A stretch of 12,149 bases of DNA, from contig CALMZW010000154.1 in assembly GCA_937870605.1 (NCBI GenBank), forward strand, positions 1 through 12,149, written 5' to 3'. The translations under genes were made by a program, and so were the position numbers. Shown here piece by piece: positions 1 through 7,379 of the stretch. Source of the stretch: an uncultured Synergistaceae bacterium. Lineage in GTDB: Bacteria > Synergistota > Synergistia > Synergistales > Aminobacteriaceae. Positions within the stretch are counted from its first letter, which is position 1, and every line of letters begins with the position of its first letter. The notes below the pieces were generated by a model. It saw only the letters and a program-made list of their open reading frames with translations. It was not told the origin of the DNA and made no database searches.

Positions 1-924
1 GTCGCCCGCGTACTTGAAGTAGTCCGCTACGGGATCGAAGCCCTTGACCGGGCCGTACGCCGAGGCGACTTCAGCGAACCCCTCGAAGTACGCCTTGACG
101 ATCTTGTACCCGACTTCCTCCGACATCGCGGCGGTCGCGACCGCGCCGGCGATCGGGCATTCCTCCCAGATCGGCCCGACGTCCGGGAATTCCTTGATGC
201 TTCCCTTCGGACGCTCGAGGAAGCTCATATACGGGATGTCCTTCTGTATTTTCGCGACGTCTTCCTTCGAGTAGCCGATGACGGTCAGCGGCGTCATCAG
301 GTTGACCTCGATGAGCGATGCGTCGATGTTGTTCAGGCCGCTGGACTTCTGGATGCCGACGATCCGTCCTTCCTTGAGGGCGTTGACCGCGTCGCCGTAT
401 GCCGACGGGACGAGCTGGATCCCGTATCCCAGGATCGTGTTGTACTGCATGACGTAGGCCGCTGAGGCCGAGCCGGGGATGCCGGGGTTGAACTTCTTTC
501 CCTTGAGGTCGCCGAACGTCGTGACGCCGGAGTCCTTGCGGACGTAGAGCCGGTCCGCGAACACGTTCCGCAGGAACAGCCACCGGACGTCCGTGAACGC
601 CTTGCCCTTGAAGCCCTCGATGCCCTTGTAGAGCTGGAGCGACCCCGGAAGGTCGACGGCGAGCGCGAAGTCGAAGATTCCGGCGCTCAGCTTGCGCAGG
701 TTGTCCATACCCGCGCCGCTTTCGACCACGGTGACGTTGACGCCGACATTCGCCTTGTTGATGACGTTGGCCGCGGCCACGCACCACGCGTACACGCCCG
801 AGCTCGACGAGGTGCTGCCCATGTTCAGATGGACGTCCGCGGCGGGAGCCGTCCCGACCGCGAGCCCGACAACGAGAAGCGACAGAACCAGAATGCTGTA
901 GAAGCCCTTCGTGCGCTGTTTCAT
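1..924 (-). CDS. TAXI-family TRAP transporter solute-binding protein (3' end beyond the window)
   Basis: Periplasmic substrate-binding subunit of a TRAP transporter of the TAXI type. The frame is open for 308 codons from the ATG at 924-922 to base 1 with no stop, so the C-terminus lies outside; TAXI proteins are usually about 320-330 residues, so little is missing. Residues 1-29 form a Sec signal peptide: basic MKQRTK, a hydrophobic stretch at 9-23, and a probable cleavage site after APAA. The mature protein begins VHLNMGSTSSSSGVYAW, a TAXI-like N-terminal lobe, followed by VVESGAGMDNLRKL (67-80) and TTFGDLKGKKFNPG (135-148), both typical of the family. A strong Shine-Dalgarno (AGGAGGGA, complement of 931-938) precedes the start. 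The gene lies 81 bases after the hydro-lyase small subunit and is probably the last visible gene of the operon; it would capture the operon's substrate, likely an organic acid. The membrane subunit should lie to the left of the window. The family is clear, the ligand is not. Confidence 0.9.
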   Translation of the reverse strand, partial: MKQRTKGFYSILVLSLLVVGLAVGTAPAADVHLNMGSTSSSSGVYAWCVAAANVINKANVGVNVTVVESGAGMDNLRKLSAGIFDFALAVDLPGSLQLYKGIEGFKGKAFTDVRWLFLRNVFADRLYVRKDSGVTTFGDLKGKKFNPGIPGSASAAYVMQYNTILGYGIQLVPSAYGDAVNALKEGRIVGIQKSSGLNNIDASLIEVNLMTPLTVIGYSKEDVAKIQKDIPYMSFLERPKGSIKEFPDVGPIWEECPIAGAVATAAMSEEVGYKIVKAYFEGFAEVASAYGPVKGFDPVADYFKYAGD

Positions 925-1005
925 CTTATATCCCTCCTGTCATGATCTTTCCCGTACAAACGGAGAAGAGAACGCCGCAGGGGTTTTTTTGCGGATGATC
1001 CGGAT

Positions 1006-1542
1006 TCATCCCTCCCTTCGGGGGCGATCCGATGCCTGCGGATCGAGAACGAAACCGCCGTGCCGTTTCAGGTATTCCACAAGTCCGCCTTCCTTCAGGA
1101 TGTCGAGCATGACGGGCGAAAGCGGCGTCATCGGGAGCGTCGTTCCCCTGTCGGGGAGTTCGACGGTCGTGCTTCCGATGTTCACGATGATGCGGTCGCC
1201 TTCCGCGATCGAATCCGTGTCGCAGAGGAACGCCGGGATGCCCTGGTTGATCGCGTTGCGGAAGAAGATCCGCGAGTACGATTTCGCGAGGACGGCCGCG
1301 ATCCCGGCGCAGCGGATCGCTATCGGGGCCTGCTCGCGCGACGAGCCGCAGCCGAAGTTGCGCCCCGCGACGATCATGTCGCCTGGGAGGATCGTCTTCG
1401 AAAAGCCGGGGAAGAGATCCTCGAGAAGATGCTCGGCGAGCGAGGAGAAGTCGAGCGTCTTCGTGTACTTTCCGGCGATGATGTAGTCCGTATTGATGTC
1501 GTCGCCGAAGCGCCGGGCGCGGCCGTTCAGGATGTTTTCCAT
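1006..1542 (-). CDS. LeuD-type small subunit of an aconitase-superfamily hydro-lyase
   Basis: Small (swivel-domain) subunit of a two-subunit hydro-lyase of the isopropylmalate isomerase/homoaconitase/2,3-dimethylmalate dehydratase group; it pairs with the large subunit encoded 20 bases upstream. The product has 178 residues. Family motifs are clear: FGDDINTDYIIAGKY (12-26), NFGCGSSREQAPIAI (62-76) and YSRIFFRNAINQGIPAF (89-105). GCGSSRE belongs to the substrate-carboxylate binding loop in this family. The open frame continues upstream to 2169, but that part is antisense-like sequence over the large subunit. The ATG at 1542 is chosen because a GGGAGGAG Shine-Dalgarno (complement of 1551-1558) precedes it and the family N-terminus starts there. 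The specificity-loop position reads YTKT (26-29), unlike the YL-R/V motifs I associate with isopropylmalate or homoaconitate enzymes. The last ten residues are a polar, basic tail. It is probably not leucine biosynthetic, because no leuA or leuB is nearby. Confidence 0.93.
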   Translation of the reverse strand: MENILNGRARRFGDDINTDYIIAGKYTKTLDFSSLAEHLLEDLFPGFSKTILPGDMIVAGRNFGCGSSREQAPIAIRCAGIAAVLAKSYSRIFFRNAINQGIPAFLCDTDSIAEGDRIIVNIGSTTVELPDRGTTLPMTPLSPVMLDILKEGGLVEYLKRHGGFVLDPQASDRPRREG

Positions 1543-1562
1543 AATCTCGTCTCCTCCCGCCT

Positions 1563-2819
1563 TCAGCGGATGTACGGCCGCGGGTCGGCGATCCGGCCTT
1601 CGAGCGCGGACGCCGCGCAGGTCGCGGGCGACGCCAGGTAGATGCCCGCCTTGTTGTTCCCCATGCGCCCCTTGAAGTTCCTGTTGGCCGTGGAGAGGAC
1701 GTTTTCGCCGTCGCCGGGGACGCCGAGATGCGTTCCCGGACACGGGCCGCACCCCGGCGGCAGGATCACGGCTCCGGCGGCCGCCAGCTTCGTGATGACG
1801 CCCTCCGTGAGCGCGTCGACCAGCGTCTGCCGCGACGAAGGACACACGAGCAGCCGGCAGTTCGCCGACACGCGGCGGCCGTCGAGGATGTCGGCGGCGA
1901 TTCGCAGGTCGTCGAGCCGTCCGTTCGTGCACGTCCCGATGTACACCTGCGACACGGCCGTTCCCGCGAGGTCCGCAGCCGGGACGACCGAATCCACCGA
2001 ATGCGGGCGGCTTACGAGCGGCGGGATCCGGGACGCGTCGATCTCCATGCGTGACCGGAACGCCGCGTCGTCGTCGTCGAACGCGGGGCGCGCTTCGCGC
2101 GCGTATTTTCCTTCCAGATACCGGGTCGTCTTTTCGTCGGCCTCCATGAGCCCGACCTTCGCGCCGCACTCGATGGCCATGTTGCTGAGCGTCAGCCGTT
2201 CGGAGACGGACATCCCGCGGATCGTATCCCCGCCGAAGGATATGGCGAGGTAGTCCGCCCCGTCCGAGCCGATCTTCCCGATCAGATGGAGCATGAGGTC
2301 CTTCGCGCAGGTCCCCTTCGGCATCGTTCCGCCGAAGACGACCTTCATGGTGTCCGGAACGCGGAGCCAGAGCTTTCCCGTGAGGAGCACGCCGGACATG
2401 TCCGACGACCCGATGCCGAACGCGAAGACATTCAGCGCCCCATAGGTGCAGGTATGCGAGTCCGCGCCGACGGCCAGGTCGCCGGGAACGACGAGCCCCT
2501 GTTCGACGACGAGCTGGTGGCAGACCCCCTCGCCGACGTCGTAGAGCCGGATGCCCTGCTCCGATGCGAACGTCCGCAGGAGCGAATGGAGGTTGCTGAT
2601 CCGCTCGTTGGGGCTCGGCGCCGCGTGGTCCAGCATGATGACGACCTTCGACGCGTCCCAGACCTTTTCGCGGCCGTATTCCCGGAAGGCCGTGATCGCG
2701 ATCGGGCCCGTGGTGTCGTGCGTCATCGCGAGGTCGACGTCCGCGACGACGAAATCCCCCGCCTTCGCGTCATGCCCGACGTGCGCCGATATGATCTTCT
2801 CGACCGCCGTCTTTCCCAT
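1563..2819 (-). CDS. LeuC-type large subunit of an aconitase-superfamily [4Fe-4S] hydro-lyase
   Basis: Catalytic large subunit of the hydro-lyase; it would add or remove water across a di- or tricarboxylic acid double bond using a [4Fe-4S] cluster. The 418-residue length fits the short archaeal-type LeuC/HacA/DmdA class. The three cluster cysteines are visible: Cys297 in IGTCTNGR, and Cys357 and Cys360 in PPGCGPCPGTHLG. Other landmarks are MTHDTTGP (32-39), DHAAPSPNE (64-72), GADSHTCTYGALN (118-130) and the late NRNFKGRMGN (379-388). The ATG at 2819 follows the stop of the preceding MmgE/PrpD gene by 7 bases, and its only Shine-Dalgarno, AGGA, overlaps that TAG stop, so translation is probably coupled. 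Next to MmgE/PrpD dehydratases it recalls the PrpD/aconitase pair that interconverts 2-methylcitrate and 2-methylisocitrate. 2,3-Dimethylmalate dehydratase (DmdAB) and homoaconitase are equally possible. The superfamily is certain, the substrate is not. Confidence 0.94.
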   Translation of the reverse strand: MGKTAVEKIISAHVGHDAKAGDFVVADVDLAMTHDTTGPIAITAFREYGREKVWDASKVVIMLDHAAPSPNERISNLHSLLRTFASEQGIRLYDVGEGVCHQLVVEQGLVVPGDLAVGADSHTCTYGALNVFAFGIGSSDMSGVLLTGKLWLRVPDTMKVVFGGTMPKGTCAKDLMLHLIGKIGSDGADYLAISFGGDTIRGMSVSERLTLSNMAIECGAKVGLMEADEKTTRYLEGKYAREARPAFDDDDAAFRSRMEIDASRIPPLVSRPHSVDSVVPAADLAGTAVSQVYIGTCTNGRLDDLRIAADILDGRRVSANCRLLVCPSSRQTLVDALTEGVITKLAAAGAVILPPGCGPCPGTHLGVPGDGENVLSTANRNFKGRMGNNKAGIYLASPATCAASALEGRIADPRPYIR

Positions 2820-2826
2820 GCGCGTC

Positions 2827-4212
2827 CTACGCCCGCGTCGTGAGGAGGTCCGCCAGCTCGTTGAAGCGGTCGAGCCGTTCGAGGTTGAGCACCGCGTCGA
2901 TGATCTTCCCGACTCTTTCGCCGTCCGGGATCGCCCGTTCGGAGAGCGTCCGGAACTTCCAGAGCAGCTCCTCGTGCGTGAACGGGTTCTTCGGGTGCCC
3001 CTTCGGGTACGTCTCGCCGATGTTGTAGACCGCGCCGTCCTTCAGGACGAGGTCGACCTTGACCGTGTAGCGCAGGTGGCGCGGCAGCTTTTCGATCTCC
3101 TCGTCGTGGATCACTTCCACTTTTTTGGCGTATTCGAGGATCTTCGGATCGCGGATCTTCTCCTCGGTGAACTGGTGGATGAACGCGTTGCCCTCAAGCA
3201 GCGTGACGGCGCAGACGTACGGGTGGCTGAGCTGCGCGGCCACGACGCTCGTGATCGCGTCCGATCCCACGGAGTACTTGTGCGTGATCGATGTCGTGTG
3301 GACGACGATCTTCTCGATGTCGTCGGCCTTGACGTCCGGATGCTCCTTCTGGAACGTGCGCAGCGCGCCGATCGTCGTGTGCTTGCTCCGGCACGTGGAG
3401 TAGAATTTCAGTCCGATGCCCATGAGTTCCCAGCGCGAGCCCAGGTCGCCGCTCGTCCGCTCGACGTCGTAGACGTCGTCGGTGAAGCAGTTGTAGAAGC
3501 CGCCGAACTTGTTCTCGAAGACATCCTCGATCCCCGTGAAGCCCTGCTTCGCGAGCATTGCGCCGATGATCGCGCCTTCGGAGGACTTCGACGGGACGAT
3601 GCGCTTGGCCATCGACGCGAACTGGACGGCCTGGAGCCCTCCGGCCCAGTTGCCGGCGATTCCCATCGCGTGGCCCATCTGTTCCGGCGTGAGGCCGAGC
3701 ATGTGGCCGACGCCCGCAGTGGAGCCGAACGGGCAGCACGTACCGGTGTTGTTCCAGCCCTGGTGCGCGATCTCCATGCCGACCGGGGCGGCGACGCGGC
3801 AGGAGATCTCGTAGGCGAGCGCGGCGGCCGTCAGGAAGTCCTTGCCGGTCATGGTCCCCTGCATCTCCGCGAACGCCGTGATGCAGCCGAGGACCCCCGT
3901 CGAGACGTGGATGATCCCGTCCGTGTGCGTGTCGTCCAGCTCGAAGGAGTTGATGGCCGAGCCGTTGAGCATCATCGCGTTGACCACGGAGGTCTTCCGG
4001 TCGGTTCCCCAGATGCTCGCTTCCTTCCGGTCGCTCATGCGCTCGAGCGTGTCCCGGTAGATCCGCATCCACGGCGTCGTGGAGCCGAAGAGCCCGCAGC
4101 CGTAGCAGTCGAGCAGCACGCGCTTGAGGTGGTCGAGAACCTCCTGCGGGATGTCCTCATAACGCAGTTCTGAGGAAAATTTCGACAGCCTTTCGTTGAT
4201 CACATCGAACAT
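2827..4212 (-). CDS. MmgE/PrpD family protein, divergent paralog A
   Basis: 461-residue member of the MmgE/PrpD family (2-methylcitrate dehydratase, cis-aconitate decarboxylase, iminodisuccinate epimerase and relatives), a cytoplasmic enzyme. Visible landmarks are NSFELDDTHTDG (88-99), the Lys-Arg at 203-204 in KRIVPSKSSEG, GFTGIEDVFENKFGGF (224-239), KFYSTCRSKHTTIGA (269-283) and the C-terminal YPKGHPKNPFTHEELLWKF. The first gene of the paralogous set to be read last, it sits directly before the hydro-lyase large subunit (7-base gap) and 20 bases after paralog B. The ATG at 4212 has a good Shine-Dalgarno (AAGGAGAGA) eight or so bases upstream. It is the odd member: where paralogs B and C have RGFHxTGT it reads QGWNNTGTCC, so the conserved histidine is Asn154, and the KxLHPG-type loop reads KRIVPSKSSEG. 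ELDD, the lysine and the CR..H segment are kept. I infer a different substrate or chemistry from B and C. Confidence 0.9.
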   Translation of the reverse strand: MFDVINERLSKFSSELRYEDIPQEVLDHLKRVLLDCYGCGLFGSTTPWMRIYRDTLERMSDRKEASIWGTDRKTSVVNAMMLNGSAINSFELDDTHTDGIIHVSTGVLGCITAFAEMQGTMTGKDFLTAAALAYEISCRVAAPVGMEIAHQGWNNTGTCCPFGSTAGVGHMLGLTPEQMGHAMGIAGNWAGGLQAVQFASMAKRIVPSKSSEGAIIGAMLAKQGFTGIEDVFENKFGGFYNCFTDDVYDVERTSGDLGSRWELMGIGLKFYSTCRSKHTTIGALRTFQKEHPDVKADDIEKIVVHTTSITHKYSVGSDAITSVVAAQLSHPYVCAVTLLEGNAFIHQFTEEKIRDPKILEYAKKVEVIHDEEIEKLPRHLRYTVKVDLVLKDGAVYNIGETYPKGHPKNPFTHEELLWKFRTLSERAIPDGERVGKIIDAVLNLERLDRFNELADLLTTRA

Positions 4213-4232
4213 GGCGATCTCTCCTTATGTCT

Positions 4233-5621
4233 TCAGAATTGAAGCAGGCAGGCGAAGGACGATACGTCCGCGCACTCCCGGATGGACATTGCGCTCTTCA
4301 TGATCGCTTCGGCGCGCGCGTCGTCGATGACGCCCGCCGTGACGTCGCGGAATTTCGCGCGCAGTTCGTCGTCGGTCATCGGGTTCTCCGGGTCGCCCTT
4401 CGCGTGGTCGATCCGCGCGGAGGCCGCGTTTCCCGACCGGTCCCGGATCTCGACGATCATCGACCGCGGGTTCGGGTAGAGCTTCTGGATTGCCTCGTCG
4501 ACTTCGATCCGGACGAGGTCGGACACGCGCCGGACCTCGGGGTCCGCGATCGCGTCGTCTTCGTATTCGCCCAGTCCCGCGCGGCCGCGAACGAGGATCG
4601 ACGCGATTCCGTACTGGATGCTGAGGCGCGCGTGCAGCGGCGAGCGGTAGTCGGGGATGTCCGACCCCTGCTTGGCGTTCCGGTGCGTGCGGACGACGAT
4701 CGATTCAATGTCGGCCGCTCGGAACGGGTGCTGCGCGAGGTCGTTCTGCGCAGCCTCGATGGCGTAGTGGACGTACCGGCAGGAACACCACGGCTTGAAG
4801 TAGATCCGCAGGAAATTCCAGTCCTGCCCGAGGCCGTCCGTCACGACCGACGGGTCGGCCCCGTCGGGCGCGAAGCAGTGGAAGAAGCCCAGGCGCCCTT
4901 CGAGGATTTCTTCGGGGCCGGTCATTCCCTCCTTTGCGAGCGTCGCCGCGAGGATGCCGTTCCGGGCGGCGTTCCCGGGGTGCAGGTGCTTGGAGATCGA
5001 TCCGTCGATTTCGTACTGGTTGATTCCGGAAGCGAGGCTTCCGGCGAGGCCGAATGCGTTGACGGTCGTTTCCGCGTCCAGCCCGAGGATCTTGGCGGCC
5101 GCGGCCGTCGTTCCGAATGTCGCGATCGTCCCGGTCGGGTGGAAGCCCCGGAGGTAGTGTCCGGGGTTGATCGCCGTTCCGATGCGCAGCGAGACTTCGT
5201 ATCCCGCGACGACAGCCTCGATGAGTTTCCGGCCCGATATGCGCTTCGCCTGTCCGAGCGCAAGCGCCGCCGGGATGATCGAGGCTCCTGGGTGATACGT
5301 GGCGTGCTTGGAGCCGTCGTCGAGTTCGAGCGCGTGGGAGGCCATCCCGTTGACGAGCGCCGCCGTCATCGGCGACCGGGACATCGTGCTCCCGGCCACG
5401 GCCGAGTCGCCGCGCTCGTCGAGCCCGGCCGCCAATCGCCTGCCCGCCTGTCCGGCCTGCGAAAGACGGCTTCCGGCGAGCATCGCGCCCGTCGTGTCGA
5501 GCAGACAGCGGTGCGCCTGATGGACGACGGCCTCCGGGAGCGATTCGAGCGTCAGCGACGCGGCGAATCGGGCGAGGCGTTCCGTGAGCGACGGCGGCGC
5601 GGATGCGGCGTGCGTCTCCAT
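4233..5621 (-). CDS. MmgE/PrpD family protein, paralog B (2-methylcitrate dehydratase-like)
   Basis: 462-residue member of the MmgE/PrpD family, the most canonical of the three. Landmarks in order: SHALELDDGSKHATYHPG (95-112) with the acidic ELDD and two histidines, RGFHPTGTIATFG (158-170), SKHLHPGNAARNG (210-222), KPWCSCRYVHYAI (276-288), and the C-terminal KGDPENPMTDDELRAKF. Family members act on acids such as 2-methylcitrate or cis-aconitate; nothing in the sequence fixes the substrate. The ATG at 5621 is preceded by a GGAGAGGAC Shine-Dalgarno and lies 15 bases after the DUF4387 gene; paralog A follows 20 bases beyond its stop. An extended N-terminus (METHAASAPPS) precedes the conserved LTERLARFAASL helix. 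All motif residues that I expect are present, so it is presumably active. Called on motifs and length, not on a database comparison. Confidence 0.93.
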   Translation of the reverse strand: METHAASAPPSLTERLARFAASLTLESLPEAVVHQAHRCLLDTTGAMLAGSRLSQAGQAGRRLAAGLDERGDSAVAGSTMSRSPMTAALVNGMASHALELDDGSKHATYHPGASIIPAALALGQAKRISGRKLIEAVVAGYEVSLRIGTAINPGHYLRGFHPTGTIATFGTTAAAAKILGLDAETTVNAFGLAGSLASGINQYEIDGSISKHLHPGNAARNGILAATLAKEGMTGPEEILEGRLGFFHCFAPDGADPSVVTDGLGQDWNFLRIYFKPWCSCRYVHYAIEAAQNDLAQHPFRAADIESIVVRTHRNAKQGSDIPDYRSPLHARLSIQYGIASILVRGRAGLGEYEDDAIADPEVRRVSDLVRIEVDEAIQKLYPNPRSMIVEIRDRSGNAASARIDHAKGDPENPMTDDELRAKFRDVTAGVIDDARAEAIMKSAMSIRECADVSSFACLLQF

Positions 5622-5636
5622 TCGCGGTCCTCTCCG

Positions 5637-5963
5637 CTAGTCGTCCCAGGGGACTTCGAGCGCGAAGAGCGGCGCGTACTGCTGACAGCCGTACACGTCC
5701 GTCTCACCGGGGCCGCCGCTCGGGATCCGCCGCCGGATATTGGCCTTGATCCCCATGCCCGGGTCGAAGAACATGAAGTCCTCGATCCGTTCCGCGGGCA
5801 GGCTGTACGCGTCGGCGATCGCCTGTTGCGTGACGGCGCCCGATTTCTTGACTCGCTCGTAGACGCCGCGGTCGGCAAAGATGATTTCGAGCGTGATCAT
5901 GAAGCTCCCCGCGTTCTTGCTGCGGATGGTCCGCGCAAGGTCGCAGATGTTTTTCGTCTTCAT
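5637..5963 (-). CDS. DUF4387 family protein (partner of AtuA-type proteins)
   Basis: 108-residue small protein that I recognise as a DUF4387 member from the N-terminal block ICDLARTIRSKNAGSFMITL (6-25) and the following LEIIFADRGVYERV. Other conserved-looking parts are FMFFDPGMGIKANIRR (63-78), with the DPGMGIK loop, and GETDVYGCQQYAPLF (86-100). DUF4387 proteins are known as companions, or C-terminal fusion partners, of DUF1446/AtuA proteins; their biochemical role is not established. The open frame continues upstream to 7070 in shadow sequence. The ATG at 5963 is chosen because it overlaps the stop of paralog C as ATGA and starts the conserved block. The Shine-Dalgarno is poor (a G-run about 11 bases away), so translation is probably coupled to paralog C. 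Paralog B starts 15 bases downstream. The AtuA-type partner is encoded earlier in the same operon but separated by paralog C. Confidence 0.87.
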   Translation of the reverse strand: MKTKNICDLARTIRSKNAGSFMITLEIIFADRGVYERVKKSGAVTQQAIADAYSLPAERIEDFMFFDPGMGIKANIRRRIPSGGPGETDVYGCQQYAPLFALEVPWDD

Positions 5964-7375
5964 CGTGTGCAGAACCCCCCTTTGGCCGCGTGGGCCGCAA
6001 AACAGCCGAGAATGTCCCCGTATGTCACGGAGTCGATGTCCGACTCCACGCAGATGTTCCACAGATCGTTCACGAACGCCTCCGGCGCGTAGGGCGCGAG
6101 CATGAGCGCGAGCTTTTCGAGAAGGTCGCCGTCGCTCACTGGGTTTTCCGGTTCGCCCTTCGCGACCGGAATGCCGCGCTCGAAGGTCCGCCCGTCGCGC
6201 AGCGTCACGCGCATCCACGCGCCCCGCTCTTCGGGGTAGATCGCGTCCATACGTTCGTCCGCCTCGATCGTGACGGACCGGGCGAGGCGTCGGAGCCCCT
6301 CGTCGCCGATCAGTCCGGGCGTGTAGTCCTGAAGCGTGACGTTGCCTTTCCGGAGCGCCACGGCGAGCGAGAAGGGCATGCTGAACATCGCCTCCTCGAA
6401 CGTCTCCGGCGTGAAGACCTGCCCCACCTCGACGATCCCGAGCGTGTAGGTCCGCACGAGGATCGATTCGACGTCCGCGTCCGTGCAGCCGAGGGCCGAG
6501 CGCGCCTCGCGGACGAGGTCGATCGCGGCGTGGCAGTGGCGGCAGGTCGGGTAGAGCTTCGTGTAGGTCAGCAGGATCTCCCACCGTTTCCCGAGGTCGC
6601 CGGTGAGCGCGTCTTCCGAGTATTCCCCGGCGCACATGGCCTTGAGCCAGCCGTGCTGCCCCTCGAAAAGCGTCCGGGGCGACTTCGCCCCCGCGCGCGC
6701 GAGGTCGGCCGCGAGAACGCCCGCCATCGCGGCCTTTCCCGGCTGGAGCGTCTTGATGCCGGGGTTGTCGTGAAGCATTTCCTGGAGCCCCGCGCTCTGG
6801 AGCCCGCCCATCGACATCGCGTAGGCGAACGGCTCGGGGTCGAGCCCCAGGAGAGCCGCGCACCCGGCCGCCGCGCCGATCGAGCCGCACGTTCCGGTGG
6901 AGTGGAAGCCCCGCTTGAGATGCGACGGGTTGATGGCCCGGGCCGCGCGAAGCATCGCGTCGTATCCGACCGCGACGGCCTTCAGGATCGAGCGGAACGA
7001 AGAGCCCTCGCGCTCGCCGACCGCGAGGACGGCCGGGATGACCGCGACCGCCGGATGCGAGGTGCCCCACCGGTGGCCGTCGTCGAGTTCGATGGAGTGC
7101 GCCATGATCCCCGTCGCCATCGCGGCGTTCATCGCCGGGACCTTCGTCCCGTCGCAGAGGATCACAGCCTCGGGCTTTCCACCTATGTCGCGCGCGTAGG
7201 CGTTCCAGATCGCGGCGACGTCCCCCTCGCAGTATCCGGCCACGGTCTCGCAGAGGAAGTCCGCCAGCGTCCGGCGGGCCTTCGCGAGAACCCGCTCCGG
7301 AATGTCGCCGGGCCCGAGAGGCGCGTAGAAGTTCGCGAGCGTGCAGAGCGGCGTGTTGGTGACGTCCGTCGCCAT
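5960..7375 (-). CDS. MmgE/PrpD family protein, paralog C
   Basis: 471-residue MmgE/PrpD family enzyme. Landmarks: MAHSIELDDGHRWGTSHPA (91-109) with ELDD and histidines, KRGFHSTGTCGSIGAAAG (154-171), KTLQPGKAAMAG (208-219), KLYPTCRHCHAAID (273-286) and the C-terminal KGEPENPVSDGDLLEKL. It keeps the GFHxTGT histidine but has Gln where paralog B has His in the KxLHPG loop. It is cysteine-rich around CRHCH and has a long C-terminal helix region ending CFAAHAAKGGFCTR. The ATG at 7375 comes 4 bases after the stop of the AtuA-family gene; the AGGA of its Shine-Dalgarno overlaps that TAG stop, the same arrangement as at the hydro-lyase large subunit. Its own stop overlaps the DUF4387 start by four bases. 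This places it physically between the AtuA-type and DUF4387 genes, suggesting that it may act with them. The substrate is unknown. Confidence 0.92.
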   Translation of the reverse strand: MATDVTNTPLCTLANFYAPLGPGDIPERVLAKARRTLADFLCETVAGYCEGDVAAIWNAYARDIGGKPEAVILCDGTKVPAMNAAMATGIMAHSIELDDGHRWGTSHPAVAVIPAVLAVGEREGSSFRSILKAVAVGYDAMLRAARAINPSHLKRGFHSTGTCGSIGAAAGCAALLGLDPEPFAYAMSMGGLQSAGLQEMLHDNPGIKTLQPGKAAMAGVLAADLARAGAKSPRTLFEGQHGWLKAMCAGEYSEDALTGDLGKRWEILLTYTKLYPTCRHCHAAIDLVREARSALGCTDADVESILVRTYTLGIVEVGQVFTPETFEEAMFSMPFSLAVALRKGNVTLQDYTPGLIGDEGLRRLARSVTIEADERMDAIYPEERGAWMRVTLRDGRTFERGIPVAKGEPENPVSDGDLLEKLALMLAPYAPEAFVNDLWNICVESDIDSVTYGDILGCFAAHAAKGGFCTR

Positions 7376-7379
7376 CGTC

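Noticed and set aside
981..1000. Hairpin-like CCGCA/TGCGG around the T-run in the gap before the TAXI gene
   Set aside because: On the coding (minus) strand the A-run is in the loop and no T tract follows the stem, so it is not a convincing terminator; the TAXI gene probably continues the operon.
1543..2169. Upstream in-frame extension of the LeuD-type gene
   Set aside because: The frame is open, but the translation is arginine-rich shadow sequence under the large-subunit gene, and the start at 1542 has a strong ribosome site.
1006..2819. Leucine-biosynthetic leuCD
   Set aside because: No leuA or leuB nearby, an unusual specificity loop, and an operon of dehydratase-like genes with a TRAP binding protein point to another substrate.
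5964..7070. Upstream in-frame extension of the DUF4387 gene
   Set aside because: Arginine-rich shadow of paralog C; the conserved block begins at the ATG overlapping paralog C's stop.
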